A stretch of DNA of 64,000 nt from Clostridia bacterium (lineage in GTDB: Bacteria; Bacillota; Clostridia; Peptostreptococcales; Anaerovoracaceae), in the NCBI GenBank assembly GCA_902363595.1, contig CABJAP010000012.1:62001-126000 (forward strand). Reading direction: 5' to 3'. Positions 1-9,237 of the stretch are shown piece by piece. Every line of letters begins with the position of its first letter. Position 1 is the stretch's first letter. Under the pieces are notes generated by a model that did not search any database, was not told where the DNA came from, and worked only from the letters and a program-made list of their open reading frames with translations. The translations under genes were made by a program, and so were the position numbers.

Positions 1-1
1 C

Positions 2-466
2 GATATTGATGTCAAGGATGGCATTCGTTTTATGGAATCCGATACCTTGAGCCCAGGCGATCAGTGTACGGTCATCGATACGGAATACTGCAAGATCGGT
101 GTAGCCATCTGCTACGATGTGCGATTTCCGGAATTATCCAGGAAAATGGCGCTTATGGGGGCAAAATTGATCGTGCTTCCCGCCGCCTTTAACCTGACCA
201 CAGGACCGGCCCACTGGGATTTGACCATGCGGGCCAGAGCGCTGGATAATCAGGTGTATTTTGCTGCAGCATCCCCGGCCAGAGACATGGAAGGCGTTTA
301 TCAAGCTTACGGCAGCTCCTGCATTGCCACGCCGTGGGGTGAGTTCTTGGCCAAGGCGGATGAAAAAGAGACGATCGTGTATGGCGATATTGATTTGGAT
401 TATGTAGAAGCCATCCGGCAGCAGCTGCCTCTGCTGAAACATCGGAGGGAAGAGATCTATAAATAG
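2..466 (+). CDS. Carbon-nitrogen hydrolase (nitrilase/omega-amidase family), 3' part
   Basis: The open frame runs in from the left edge, so the N-terminal part, which should carry the catalytic Glu and Lys, lies outside the window; 154 residues are visible. The nucleophile region [13 protein letters not shown], with the catalytic Cys, is intact, followed by [15 protein letters not shown] and a [13 protein letters not shown] segment typical of the Nit2/omega-amidase branch of the nitrilase superfamily. Such enzymes hydrolyse the amide of alpha-keto acid amides or similar small amides in the cytoplasm. The exact substrate cannot be told from this fragment. A BMP-type binding lipoprotein follows after 10 bases, suggesting one operon. 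Confidence 0.85.
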   Translation, partial: DIDVKDGIRFMESDTLSPGDQCTVIDTEYCKIGVAICYDVRFPELSRKMALMGAKLIVLPAAFNLTTGPAHWDLTMRARALDNQVYFAAASPARDMEGVYQAYGSSCIATPWGEFLAKADEKETIVYGDIDLDYVEAIRQQLPLLKHRREEIYK

Positions 467-476
467 GGGGATTTGG

Positions 477-1559
477 ATGAAAACAAAAAAAGTATGGGCT
501 GTTTTGATAGCGGCTTTGATGGTTGCCGGACTTGCGGGCTGCGGCAAGAAGGCGGAAGAAAAGCCGGTGACCTACGAGATCGCTATGGTGACCGATACAA
601 ACAGCATTCAGGATGGAGCCTTCAATCAGGCCGTATGGGACGGAATTGAAGATTTTGTGGAAGAAAAGCCAGTTTCCTATAAAGCATATTTGACTACTGA
701 GGATACGACAGACGGCTATCTGCGGGCTGTGAAGGATGCGGTGGATGGAGGCGCAAAGATCATTATTGCCGCGGGTTCGGCCTTTGGCAATACCATCGAT
801 CAGGCTCAATCCGAATATCCGCAGGTTTCCTTTGCACTGATCGACGGCCGTCCTCAGGATGGGGAAGGAAATGATGCGGAGGTCCGCAAAAATACGACAG
901 CCATTACCTTTGCAGAGGAGCAGGCCGGGTATCTGGCCGGATATGCCGCAGTAAAAGAGGGATATAAGAAATTGGGATTTCTAGGAGGGAAGGAAGAGCC
1001 TCCGGTTCAGCGATTTGGGTATGGTTTTATCCAGGGTGCGGATGATGCGGCAAAGGAAAGCAGCCTTGCAGGAATTCAAGTCTGCTATGGTTATACTGGT
1101 ACTTTTAACGAGGATGAGGCAGTACAAAGCCAGGCGGCCGCTTGGTATGAGAAGGGTACTGAGGTGATCTTTGCCGGCGCGGGCGCTGCCGGGCGCTCCA
1201 TTATGAAGGCTGCAGAAGAAAAGCATGGCCGGGTGATCGGTGTGGATTTGGATCAGAGCAAGGATTCAAAGACGGTTATTTTTTCTGCTGTAAAAAATAT
1301 TCGCCCGGCGATCAGCGATATTCTGTGGGAGTATTACGAAGATAATGAATTTGCCGGAGGCCAGGTGATTGTCTTAGATGCCAAAACACAGGGAGTCGGT
1401 CTGGCGATGAACCCATCTACAATGAACAAGTTCAGCAGCGATGACTATGATCAGCTGTATAAAAAGCTGGCGGACGGAGCGGTTACCGTTAAGCGGGAAG
1501 ATATCAAGGATGCCGGAGCTTTAGCCACCGATCGGGTCAACGTGAAGATAGAAAAATGA
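477..1559 (+). CDS. BMP family ABC transporter substrate-binding lipoprotein
   Basis: A 360-residue protein with a lipoprotein signal peptide: basic start MKTKK, a hydrophobic stretch and the lipobox LAGC, with the Cys near residue 22. The mature part (IAMVTDTNSIQDGAFNQAVWDGI, GFLGGKEEPPVQRFGYGF, VIGVDLDQSK) matches the BMP/Med/PnrA family, extracellular receptors that commonly bind nucleosides for ABC importers. No ATPase or permease gene follows, so its partner is elsewhere or it acts as a sensor. The start is preceded by a GGGGG ribosome-binding site and lies 10 bases after the amidase stop. A terminator hairpin follows. Confidence 0.85.
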   Translation: MKTKKVWAVLIAALMVAGLAGCGKKAEEKPVTYEIAMVTDTNSIQDGAFNQAVWDGIEDFVEEKPVSYKAYLTTEDTTDGYLRAVKDAVDGGAKIIIAAGSAFGNTIDQAQSEYPQVSFALIDGRPQDGEGNDAEVRKNTTAITFAEEQAGYLAGYAAVKEGYKKLGFLGGKEEPPVQRFGYGFIQGADDAAKESSLAGIQVCYGYTGTFNEDEAVQSQAAAWYEKGTEVIFAGAGAAGRSIMKAAEEKHGRVIGVDLDQSKDSKTVIFSAVKNIRPAISDILWEYYEDNEFAGGQVIVLDAKTQGVGLAMNPSTMNKFSSDDYDQLYKKLADGAVTVKREDIKDAGALATDRVNVKIEK

Positions 1560-1571
1560 TATGGATGAGAG

Positions 1572-1604
1572 AAGGGGCTGTCCAATGCGAACAGTCCCTT
1601 TTTC
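1572..1604 (+). terminator. Intrinsic terminator after the BMP lipoprotein gene
   Basis: The arms AAGGGGCTGT and ACAGTCCCTT, separated by nine bases, are followed by a short T run. It lies 12 bases after the stop codon. Confidence 0.7.
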
Positions 1605-1803
1605 ATACAAATTTCGCAAAGCGTTGAAACGAGAAGGAACCGAAAATCTATGCCGTTGCTGCGGCCGTATCAGAGGCCGAAAACTGTCAATAGTGGATGG
1701 TTTGCGCAGGGATTGAGATAGTAGCCGCCTTTTCAATGGCCGCTTTCTCTCAGGATCGTTATCCTTATGAGGCGAAGCCTGACACTTTTCAAATTTAAAT
1801 CCG

Positions 1804-3204
1804 TTATTTTCTGTCTTTGATCGGCTTGTAAGTCAGGTGCTCCTGCACGCAGTTGTATGCCGGGCGCATCAGCTTTTTGCCGGCGATGAGTTCTTCCAGT
1901 CTGTGGGCGCACCAGCCGGAAAGCCTGGCGGTGGCAAAGAGCGGGGTCGCGATATCGGTGGGGATATCCAGGGCGCTGTAAACGAACCCGGAATACAAAT
2001 CCACATTGGCCGGCATCGGTTTTTCAACCCCGTTTATTTCCGCATACAGTTCCGGTACTTTTTTCTCAATAAAATCGCAGAGCATAAAATCGTCCACCAA
2101 GTCCTTACTTACAGCCAGCTGTTTGGCCATACCTTTCAGAACTTTGGCTCTGGGATCGGAAAGCGTGTAGATCGCATGGCCCACACCGTATACAAGGCCG
2201 CTCTTATCGTTGGCCTGCTTTTTCAGAATCTTGACCAGATAATCTTCCACCTGTTTGTGGTTGGTAATATCTTTCACATTGCGTTTCAGGTCATTGATCA
2301 TATTGATTACGGCAATATTGGCGCCGCCGTGCCTCGGCCCTTTGAGAGAGCTGACTGCCGCGGAAATGGTGGCATAGGTGTCTGTGCCGGAGGAGGAAAT
2401 CAAATGGGTCGTAAAAGAAGAATTGTTTCCGCCGCCGTGCTCCGCATGGAGAATCATCGCGATATCCAAAAGCTTTGCTTCCAAATCGGTGTACTGTCCC
2501 GTAGGACGGATCATGCGAAGAATATTTTCCGCTGTGCTCAGCTCCGGAATTGGATAGTGAAGATGCAGGCTCTTATTATCAAAGGTTGATGACTTGGCCT
2601 GATAGGCATAAGCAATCAACGTGGGGAAGTATCCGATCAGGTCTATGGACTGGCGCAGAACGTTTTCAATGGAAGTGTCGTCCGGGTTGTCATCGTAGCA
2701 ATATAGCGCCAGCACGCTCCGGGCCAGCTTGTTCATGATGCTCCTGGAAGGTGCGGTTAAAATCATATCCCTGGCAAATCCCACGGGAAGCTCTCGTTTT
2801 TCGCCTAAAAGGGCGTTGAAATCATTTAATTGTTTCTGAGTAGGAAGCTGTCCGAATATAAGCAAATATGTAACTTCTTCAAAACCAAAACGGCCTTCCT
2901 CGATGCAGCTTTGCACCAACTCTTCGATACTGTAGCCTCTGTAATAGAGCTTTCCTTCCATTGGGACCTTTTCTTTATTTTCATTGACGGAATATCCCAG
3001 GACTTCTCCGATTCTGGTAAGGCCTACGACTACACCAGTACCGTTGGAATTACGCAGTCCGCGCTTTACGTTGTGCTTGATGAAAAGCTCGCTGTCAATC
3101 GAGTCTTTTTCCTCGAGTTCCCGGGCCATTTTATGAATAAAATTGGAAGGATCATTGCTAGCAGAAAGCCTAGCTTCACGTTTCTTTTTCATTCTTTCTA
3201 ACAA
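1804..3204 (-). CDS. Citrate synthase (Si type)
   Basis: Condenses oxaloacetate with acetyl-CoA to citrate, here probably for glutamate synthesis in an anaerobe. Family signatures are present: GPRHGGAN, GVGHAIYTLSDPRAKVLK with the active-site His and Asp, and the HAEHGGGNNSS segment. The frame is open to a GTG at 3240, but I place the start at TTG 3204 because GGAAAGGAG ends nine bases upstream of it; the ATG at 3192 is too far from that site. That gives 466 residues, within the usual size for the clostridial branch. It is monocistronic on the minus strand and convergent with the BMP gene. Confidence 0.88.
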   Translation of the reverse strand: MLERMKKKREARLSASNDPSNFIHKMARELEEKDSIDSELFIKHNVKRGLRNSNGTGVVVGLTRIGEVLGYSVNENKEKVPMEGKLYYRGYSIEELVQSCIEEGRFGFEEVTYLLIFGQLPTQKQLNDFNALLGEKRELPVGFARDMILTAPSRSIMNKLARSVLALYCYDDNPDDTSIENVLRQSIDLIGYFPTLIAYAYQAKSSTFDNKSLHLHYPIPELSTAENILRMIRPTGQYTDLEAKLLDIAMILHAEHGGGNNSSFTTHLISSSGTDTYATISAAVSSLKGPRHGGANIAVINMINDLKRNVKDITNHKQVEDYLVKILKKQANDKSGLVYGVGHAIYTLSDPRAKVLKGMAKQLAVSKDLVDDFMLCDFIEKKVPELYAEINGVEKPMPANVDLYSGFVYSALDIPTDIATPLFATARLSGWCAHRLEELIAGKKLMRPAYNCVQEHLTYKPIKDRK

Positions 3205-3468
3205 TTCGAATAACTCCTTTCCTATGTGCAAATTAGTCACGTATAAGAATAATATTATATCATGTAAAAGGAGTAATTGGAAGATAAAACGTAAATATTA
3301 TTCCTCATTCCAAACATCCCCATGACAACCAAAAAGTCCTTATTACGCTGAATCTGCCATTCCGCATCTTTGGAATTCTGTTGACAGCGGCCGGAGCGGC
3401 GGTGGTGCTCCACTCCCTCATAGAAAGGAGGAAGAATTGCAAATAATTGCGATTCCCCGCCGGCGGCC

Positions 3469-4839
3469 TTACAATTTAATTTTATGCTTCTGAAGCTTTC
3501 TCGTGGCTGTTGATTTATCGATGGATAAGCTGACGGCCAGATCGGTAATGGTTTTGCAATACTTCATTTTTGATAAAATAATGTTTTTTTCAAAATTGTC
3601 CATTTCCGACTTCAGATCAATAACCGTCGGATTATTATGATTGGCCGACTCCAGATTGGACATTGGGAAAAGGGTGGAAATGCTTTCTCCGGATATAATA
3701 TCGGCATTATTAATGATCACGATCCGCTCCATGATGTTTTCCAATTCCCGGATGTTTCCCGGCCAATTATAGCAGTGGAGTATTTTTTTCGCTGAGGAAG
3801 ATAAAATTTTGTTGCATCTGTATTTTGCGTTGAATTTCTCCAGAAAAAATTCGCACAAAGGGGCAATGTCCTCTTTGCGATCTTTTAATGAGGGCATAGT
3901 AAAGGAGCATACGTTCAGCCTGTAAAACAAATCCTTTCGAAATTCACCGCTCTTTACCAGATCCTCCAAGTTGGAATTGGTAGCAGATATGATGCGGATA
4001 TCAATGGGAATATACTTGGTGCCGCCAACCCGCATAATTTCCTTTTCCTGCAATACGCGAAGGATTTTTACTTGAAGGTGGGGCGGTATGGTGCTGATTT
4101 CATCCAAGAAAATAGTGCCGCCGTTGGCGATTTCAAACAAGCCGATCTTGCCTTTATTGTTGGCGCCGGTAAAAGCGCCCTTTTCATATCCAAAGAGTTC
4201 CGATTCCAGGAGATTTTCAGGAATTGCGCCGCAGTTCAGTTCTACAAAGGGTTTATCCTTTCGCAAGCTGTTCTGATAAATGAATTTTGCGATCAAGCTT
4301 TTGCCTGTACCGGATTCACCTTGAATGAGGACCGTGGCATCGCTGGCGGAAATTCGCGCGACCATACTGATTAAATCCAGCATAACAGGGCTTTCAAACA
4401 CCAGCTCGGACTTAATGTTGGGCATACTCGCCTGGTAATATAGATCTTTCTCCGTTATTTCCTTCAATTGATTCAGCTTGCGTTCCAGTTTGCCCAATTC
4501 CGTAACGTCTCTTTCCGTGATTACAACATAAGAGATTTTCCCGTCTTTATAGAATGGCGTGCCAGTTACCAGCAGATCCAGCTTGTCCGTCAAACTTTTC
4601 TGCATTTCGGTTACCGTAGAGTTCCGCTCGATGACTTTTAAAGCAACGGAATCGTCAAAGAACCCTTCTTCGACCAAATCCCGCATATTTTTTCCAATGA
4701 GGTCCTCTCTTTTAGAATAGCAAAAACTTAAAGAAGCATCGTTGCATGCGACTACGGTTCCGATCCCATCCGTTATAAAGACGCCGTCCTGTATGCAATT
4801 TAACAACCCCTGAAATTCTTCTTCGTTGAACGTGTTCAT
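3469..4839 (-). CDS. Sigma-54-dependent PAS/AAA+/Fis transcriptional activator, divergent from grdE1
   Basis: A 456-residue enhancer-binding protein. Residues 8-115 form a PAS sensor domain. The AAA+ domain has Walker A GESGTGKS at 174-181, the sigma-54 contact loop GAFTGA at 221-226 and Walker B GTIFLDE near 241-247; a Fis-type helix-turn-helix (SLSIDKSTATRKLQKHKI) ends the protein. Such proteins bind dyads 100-200 bp upstream and use ATP to open sigma-54 promoters. It is transcribed away from grdE1, and the shared intergenic region holds a tandem dyad and a sigma-54 promoter facing grdE1. It is therefore the best candidate for the regulator that reads the GGTGCA-N4-TGCA element. The ligand of the PAS domain is unknown. 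Confidence 0.9.
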   Translation of the reverse strand: MNTFNEEEFQGLLNCIQDGVFITDGIGTVVACNDASLSFCYSKREDLIGKNMRDLVEEGFFDDSVALKVIERNSTVTEMQKSLTDKLDLLVTGTPFYKDGKISYVVITERDVTELGKLERKLNQLKEITEKDLYYQASMPNIKSELVFESPVMLDLISMVARISASDATVLIQGESGTGKSLIAKFIYQNSLRKDKPFVELNCGAIPENLLESELFGYEKGAFTGANNKGKIGLFEIANGGTIFLDEISTIPPHLQVKILRVLQEKEIMRVGGTKYIPIDIRIISATNSNLEDLVKSGEFRKDLFYRLNVCSFTMPSLKDRKEDIAPLCEFFLEKFNAKYRCNKILSSSAKKILHCYNWPGNIRELENIMERIVIINNADIISGESISTLFPMSNLESANHNNPTVIDLKSEMDNFEKNIILSKMKYCKTITDLAVSLSIDKSTATRKLQKHKIKL

Positions 4840-4941
4840 AGTATTCTCCTCGTTTTCGTGGATAAACGTTAGTTATATACATTGATAATTTATATAATTA
4901 TAATATAACGTTATAGATATAATCAATATAAAAAGAAAAGT

Positions 4942-4974
4942 GGTGCATTTTTGCATTGGTTGTAAAGCGGCAAC
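4942..4974 (+). promoter_or_regulatory. Upstream activator element A, copy 1 (grdE1)
   Basis: A tandem dyad. GGTGCA-TTTT-TGCA is followed, centre to centre about 17 bp later, by GTTGTAAAGCGGCAAC. It begins 163 bp upstream of the first base of the sigma-54 core at 5105. The same bipartite arrangement occurs at 10992 and, on the minus strand, at 54934, at matching distances. Confidence 0.7.
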
Positions 4975-5104
4975 AATCGAGAAAGAATTTCTGCCTATTG
5001 CCGCTCTGGGAAAAAGAATGGAAAAAATAAAGTATCCGACGAAACCATTGAAAATAGATGGCGTCAGGGCTGGTTAATATTTTTTCTGTCAATAAGAGCG
5101 CAGT

Positions 5105-5119
5105 TGGCATGCGAAATGC
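5105..5119 (+). promoter_or_regulatory. Sigma-54 promoter of grdE1-grdB1
   Basis: TGGCATGCGAAATGC matches the -24/-12 consensus, with GG and GC separated by ten bases. It lies about 40 bases upstream of the grdE1 start. Confidence 0.8.
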
Positions 5120-5160
5120 TTATATTATAGGCAAACAATAATATAGGAGGTTGGAATCCA

Positions 5161-6438
5161 ATGAAGGACATGAGCTTAAACCTGGAATACATCCATATCA
5201 AAGATGTCGTTTTCGGTGAAAAAACGTTCATCGAAAACGGGGTGTTAACGGTTAACAAGGATGAGCTTATCGATACGATAAAGACAGACAGATTGATAAA
5301 CATCGATGTTGACATTGCAAAACCAGGTGAATCAACAAGAATAATTCCTGTGAAAGATGTAATAGAGCCAAGAGTGAAGGTGGAAACCGAAAGGGCTTTC
5401 CCCGGCGTATTAGACGGCTATACATCCTGCGGGGAGGGAACAACAAAAGTATTGAGAGGCTGCTGTGTAACTACATGCGGCAAGATTATCGGTTTCCAGG
5501 AAGGAATCATCGATATGTCGGGTCCGGCAACAAAATACTGCAGATTTTCAGAACTGATCAATGTGGTTGTTGTGGCTGATCCGATCGACGGCATTACACC
5601 GGCGGAACACGAAACCGAGATCCGTATGCTGGGACTGAAAGCGTCCCTGTACTTAGCAAAGGCGGGCCTGGATGTGGAAGCAGACGAGGTAAAGACTTAC
5701 AGAAGAGATCCGGTGGACCCGGCGAAAAAACTGCCAAAGGTGGCATATGCGTTTCTAATCATGGCCCAGGGCCTGCTGCATGATAACTATGTTTACGGTC
5801 TCAACGCCATTCAGCTCAACGCACAGCTGCTGCATCCCAACGAAGTCTTTGACGGCGCCATCGTTTCCGGCAACTGCGTAACGGCAAGCGACAAAAATAC
5901 GACCTATGACATTCAGAATCACGCCATCATCGAAGAGCTGTACAAGAGGCACGGCGTTGATTTGGATTTCTGCGGCTTGATCGCATCCCCAATCAGTACC
6001 ATTTTGGCTGAAAAAGAAAGAAACGCTATGGTAACGGTAAATCTGGCTCAGACATGCCTGGCGGACAGCATCATTATCAGCCAGGAAGGCGGCGGAAATC
6101 CGGAAGCTGACCTGATGCTCATCTGCGAAAGAGCGGAAGAACGGGATATGGCCAGCGTTATCGTGCTCCACGACAATCCTGGTCCTGACGGAACTTCAGA
6201 GCCGATGGCAAACACTTCTCCAAAAGCCACGGCTGTCATTACAACCGGCAACGACAACTGCATCATCGAGCTGCCTGAAATGGAAAAGAACATCGGCTAC
6301 AGAGAACAGCTGCATCTGCTTTCCGGCTCACCCGATGACTGTGAAGTCGGCGACGGAAAGATCAAAGTCGGTATTCTGGTAATTATGGGATCAGCAAGCA
6401 ATTCCGCAAACGGATATTACTGCACAGAGCCGTACTAA
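5161..6438 (+). CDS. Glycine/sarcosine/betaine-reductase-type component B, alpha/beta proprotein (copy 1)
   Basis: A 425-residue GrdE/GrdG/GrdI-family proprotein. Members are cleaved at an internal Cys, which becomes the pyruvoyl group that forms a Schiff base with the amine substrate. Here the site is Cys239 in SGNCVTASDKNTTYD. Other family blocks are IIPVKDVIEPRVKVE, GKIIGFQEGIIDMSGP, MAQGLLHDNYVYGLN and SQEGGGNPEADLM. It lacks the VGSG block found in copy 2 (true GrdE) and has CGEGTTKVLRGC instead, as copy 3 also does, so the substrate is probably not glycine. AGGAGG precedes the ATG by 8 bases. The partner grdB1 follows after 19 bases. Confidence 0.88.
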   Translation: MKDMSLNLEYIHIKDVVFGEKTFIENGVLTVNKDELIDTIKTDRLINIDVDIAKPGESTRIIPVKDVIEPRVKVETERAFPGVLDGYTSCGEGTTKVLRGCCVTTCGKIIGFQEGIIDMSGPATKYCRFSELINVVVVADPIDGITPAEHETEIRMLGLKASLYLAKAGLDVEADEVKTYRRDPVDPAKKLPKVAYAFLIMAQGLLHDNYVYGLNAIQLNAQLLHPNEVFDGAIVSGNCVTASDKNTTYDIQNHAIIEELYKRHGVDLDFCGLIASPISTILAEKERNAMVTVNLAQTCLADSIIISQEGGGNPEADLMLICERAEERDMASVIVLHDNPGPDGTSEPMANTSPKATAVITTGNDNCIIELPEMEKNIGYREQLHLLSGSPDDCEVGDGKIKVGILVIMGSASNSANGYYCTEPY

Positions 6439-6457
6439 AGAAGGAGGAAAATTGAAA

Positions 6458-7762
6458 ATGAGAGCGTTACATTACATCAATCAGTTTTTCGGCCAGCTTG
6501 GCGGTGAAGATTCCGCTTACGCCCCTCTCGAATTAAGAGAAGGTACAGTTGGACCGGGAAACGTTCTGCAGAACATGTTAAAGGATATTGAAATCGTTAA
6601 CACAGTCGTCTGCGGAGACAACTATTTTGTAGAAAATACGGAAAAGGTTGAAGAAGAGCTGGCTAAAATTTTAGACGAAAAAGAAATCGACATCGTGTTC
6701 GCAGGTCCGGGATTCAACGCCGGCCGTTACGGTATGGCATGCGGCGGCGTATGCAAGATCGCTTTTGAAAAAGAGATCATCGCTATTTCCGCCCTCAACG
6801 AAGAAAATCCAGGTTTAGAACTCTACAAAAAATACGGATATATCTTCCCAACCGGAACAAAAGCCAAGGATATGAAGGACGCCTTGACAAAGATTTCGGC
6901 CTTTGCCAACAAAATTGCCGAAGGAAAAGAAATCGGCCTTCCCGATGAAGAGGGATATTTCCCAAGAGGCATCAGAAGACCATGCTGGAGAGATAAGAGC
7001 GGAGCCGAAAGAGCCGTCGATATGGCAGTAGCCAAAGCTTTGGGACAGCCCTACACTACAGAGGTTGAAATGCCCAAATTCGATCACATCGTTCCCAGCG
7101 CCCCTGTTGCGGATCTTTCCAAGGCCAAAGTTGCCATCCTCACATCGGGCGGCATGGTCCCTGTCGGCAACCCGGATCACCTGGAAGCTTTATCCGCATC
7201 CAAATGGTGCGCGTACTCCATTGAAGATTTCGGCGGCAGCGCAGAAAACTTTAAGGGCGAAGTCGCTCACGGCGGATATGACCCGGTATACGGCAATGAC
7301 TGGGGAACTAGAATTCTGCCCTATGACGCTTTTAAAGAGTTGGAAAAAAGAGGCGTTATCGGTGAATTATACGACAAAATGCTGGTTACAGTGGGCAACT
7401 GCATGGACGTAGCTAAAGCCACAAGATATGGCAAAGAAATGGCTCAGCATCTGAAGGATGCCGGTGTTCAGGCAGCGCTGCTCACCTCCACCTGAGGAAC
7501 TGACACACGTTGCGGTGCAACGTTAGTTAAGCAGATCGACGATGCGGGTATCCCGATCGTACATCTTTGCACGATTTGTCCAATTTCATATTCAGTAGGA
7601 GCAAACCGGATCTATGCTGCTGTAGCGATTCCGCATCCTGCTGGTTATCCAAACCTTTCCAAAGAAGAAGAACTGGAAGCCAGAGTTCAGCTTTGCGAAA
7701 AGGCGATCAAAACGACAGCTGTCCCAGTGACCGAACAAACGATTTTCGGAAAAGACATGTAG
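6458..7762 (+). CDS. Component B gamma subunit, selenoprotein (GrdB-type copy 1, U-x-x-D-x-x-C variant)
   Basis: A 434-residue GrdB/GrdF/GrdH-family selenoprotein read through TGA 7493-7495, giving Sec346. The N-terminus RALHYINQFFGQLGGED and the block GPGFNAGRYGMACGGVCK are standard. The selenocysteine site reads TST-U-GTDTRCGATL: Asp stands where the other three paralogues here have Cys (U-x-x-C-x-x-C). After Sec the frame continues with SVGANRI, IPHPAGYPNLS and TEQTIFGKDM to TAG 7762. A stem-loop suited to act as a bacterial SECIS follows the TGA. I start at ATG 6458, which has good spacing to GGAGG; TTG 6452 is an alternative. The enzyme should cleave the C-N bond of an N-bearing acetate unit, but the substrate is unknown. 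Confidence 0.88.
7507..7523 (+). promoter_or_regulatory. Putative bacterial SECIS hairpin of grdB1
   Basis: The stem ACGTTGC/GCAACGT with a GGT loop begins 11 bases after the in-frame TGA. The same stem with a GGN loop recurs at the same place in all four grdB-type genes. Apical G residues are typical of SelB-binding elements. Confidence 0.6.
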
Positions 7763-7771
7763 CATTTAAGG

Positions 7772-7806
7772 ACATACGGAGGGGCGAGAGCCTCTCCGTA
7801 TGTTTT
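7772..7806 (+). terminator. Terminator after grdB1
   Basis: The stem ACATACGGAG...CTCCGTATGT with a GAGA-containing loop is followed by TTTT. It separates grdB1 from the tRNA-Sec gene. Confidence 0.75.
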
Positions 7807-7886
7807 AACCAGGAACACATTTTCAATAATTTTGTCGCAAAATATAGAAAAAAACTATTTTTTATGTTAATATGGAAGCGATTTAT

Positions 7887-7983
7887 GGGGGTAGATGGGT
7901 GCTGGTGTGCCCTCTGGTCTTCAAAACCAGTTTGAGGAGTTAGCAGCTTCTTGGGTGGGTTCGATTCCCACATACTCCCGCCA
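7887..7983 (+). tRNA. selC: tRNA-Sec (anticodon TCA), copy 1
   Basis: A 97-base gene with encoded CCA. The anticodon arm is CTGGT-CTTCAAA-ACCAG, giving TCA that reads UGA. It has a long variable arm (GAGGAG pairing with CTTCTT), a T arm GTGGG-TTCGATT-CCCAC, an extended acceptor stem starting GGGGGTA and discriminator G. It supplies selenocysteine for the Sec-containing reductases. A second copy at 27729 differs in the anticodon stem and variable arm by changes that keep pairing. Confidence 0.93.
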
Positions 7984-8091
7984 AAACTTATGCGAAGCGA
8001 TTGCTTGCTGATGAGGTTGATATGCGATTGAGAAATATGTGCTCCGTTATAGGGCACATATTGTATTTTATGGGCGAATCAGGTGAAAAGA

Positions 8092-9237
8092 ATGGAGAAG
8101 ATTGACAGGAAAGAATTTATTTCTCTCATCGATGAGATGGATAAAAAATTCGTTGTTTATAATCAAGAAAAGAACGCGATCGCCGTTGCAGCAAGCTTGG
8201 ATGAGCTGAAGGACTTCAGCAAAAACCAACCTGTGGAAATTTTCAAATATCATCAAGCGTACAAAGGCAAATCGGAAAATGAGTTGAACTATAAAGACTC
8301 GGACTTTATTTTCAAAAGCAGCACCATGCGCAAAACCATTGAGCTGATCGAAGCCGTGGCGCCTACGGATACGACGGTTCTTGTCCAGGGGGAAACCGGG
8401 ACCGGAAAAGGCTTTGTCGCCAAGCTGCTTCATATGAACAGCGACCGAAAGGACAAGGCTTTTGTCGATATCAACTGCGCGGCCATTCCTGAAAAACTGC
8501 TGGAATCCGAATTGTTCGGATACGAAGCCGGTTCTTTTACAGGAGCCCTGGATACGGGAAAAGCTGGTTTGTTTGAAACGGCCGGCGAGGGAACGGTCTT
8601 TTTGGATGAAATCAATTCTCTGCCCATGTCCCTGCAGGTGAAATTTTTAAGGGTGGTGCAGGAGAAGGAAGTGATGCGAATCGGCGGAACGGATTACCTG
8701 CCGGTGAAGGCCAGGATCATCGTAGCCACCAATACGGATCTGCTGCAGGCAGTGGAAGCTGGAACCTTCAGGGAAGATTTGTATTGCCGGCTGAATATCG
8801 TACCGATCACGGTTGCTCCTCTGCGAAGCCGCAAAGAGGATATCCGGGCGCTGGGGGAGTATTTTCTGGAACGATGCAACCAGCGCTATAAACAGAACAA
8901 ATACCTGAGCGATGAGGCATGGAAGGAGCTGGAAAAATATAAATGGCCCGGAAATGTCCGCGAGCTGGAGAACATGATTGAACGTTTATCGATTGTTAAC
9001 CAGAAGGAACAGATTGAAAAAGGAGATTTAACCGATCTTTTTTCCAATTTGCAGATTGAGGAGCAGTTTCAATCCTCTCTGAAAATGACCTTAAAAGAAG
9101 AAATGAACGCATATGAAAAGCGGATCATTGAGGCAAGAATGGGTACATGCAAAACGACTGCGGAGCTGGCCAAGACACTGGGCATCGATAAATCTACGCT
9201 AACGAGAAAACTGAAAAGGTTAGGTATCAGGCGATGA
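8092..9237 (+). CDS. Sigma-54-dependent activator without PAS domain, coupled to a serine-dehydratase-like gene
   Basis: A 381-residue enhancer-binding protein. The short N-terminal region of about 75 residues is not a recognisable PAS domain. The AAA+ core has Walker A GETGTGKG at about 100-107 and Walker B GTVFLDE, and a Fis-type helix-turn-helix (TLGIDKSTLTRKLKRLGI) ends the protein. The sigma-54 contact loop reads GSFTGA rather than GAFTGA. I start at ATG 8092, five bases after AGGTGA; GTG 8083 is possible. Its TGA overlaps the ATG of the next gene (ATGA), so the two are translationally coupled and probably respond to the same metabolite. Confidence 0.88.
   Translation: MEKIDRKEFISLIDEMDKKFVVYNQEKNAIAVAASLDELKDFSKNQPVEIFKYHQAYKGKSENELNYKDSDFIFKSSTMRKTIELIEAVAPTDTTVLVQGETGTGKGFVAKLLHMNSDRKDKAFVDINCAAIPEKLLESELFGYEAGSFTGALDTGKAGLFETAGEGTVFLDEINSLPMSLQVKFLRVVQEKEVMRIGGTDYLPVKARIIVATNTDLLQAVEAGTFREDLYCRLNIVPITVAPLRSRKEDIRALGEYFLERCNQRYKQNKYLSDEAWKELEKYKWPGNVRELENMIERLSIVNQKEQIEKGDLTDLFSNLQIEEQFQSSLKMTLKEEMNAYEKRIIEARMGTCKTTAELAKTLGIDKSTLTRKLKRLGIRR

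Noticed and set aside
1605..1803. Possible small gene or RNA between the BMP and citrate synthase genes
   Set aside because: Short open frames here have no ribosome-binding site or recognisable family, and no convincing conserved RNA structure is visible.
5161..6438. The GrdE-type proproteins as PrdA of D-proline reductase
   Set aside because: No PrdB or other prd genes are present, the partner is always a GrdB-type selenoprotein, and the cleavage region matches GrdE.
7493..7762. The grdB-type genes look as if ended by TGA, with a separate downstream frame (also at 21588, 39039 and 58903)
   Set aside because: Sequence after each TGA continues in the same frame with conserved GrdB family residues, and tRNA-Sec, selA, selB and SECIS-like stems are present, so TGA is read as selenocysteine.
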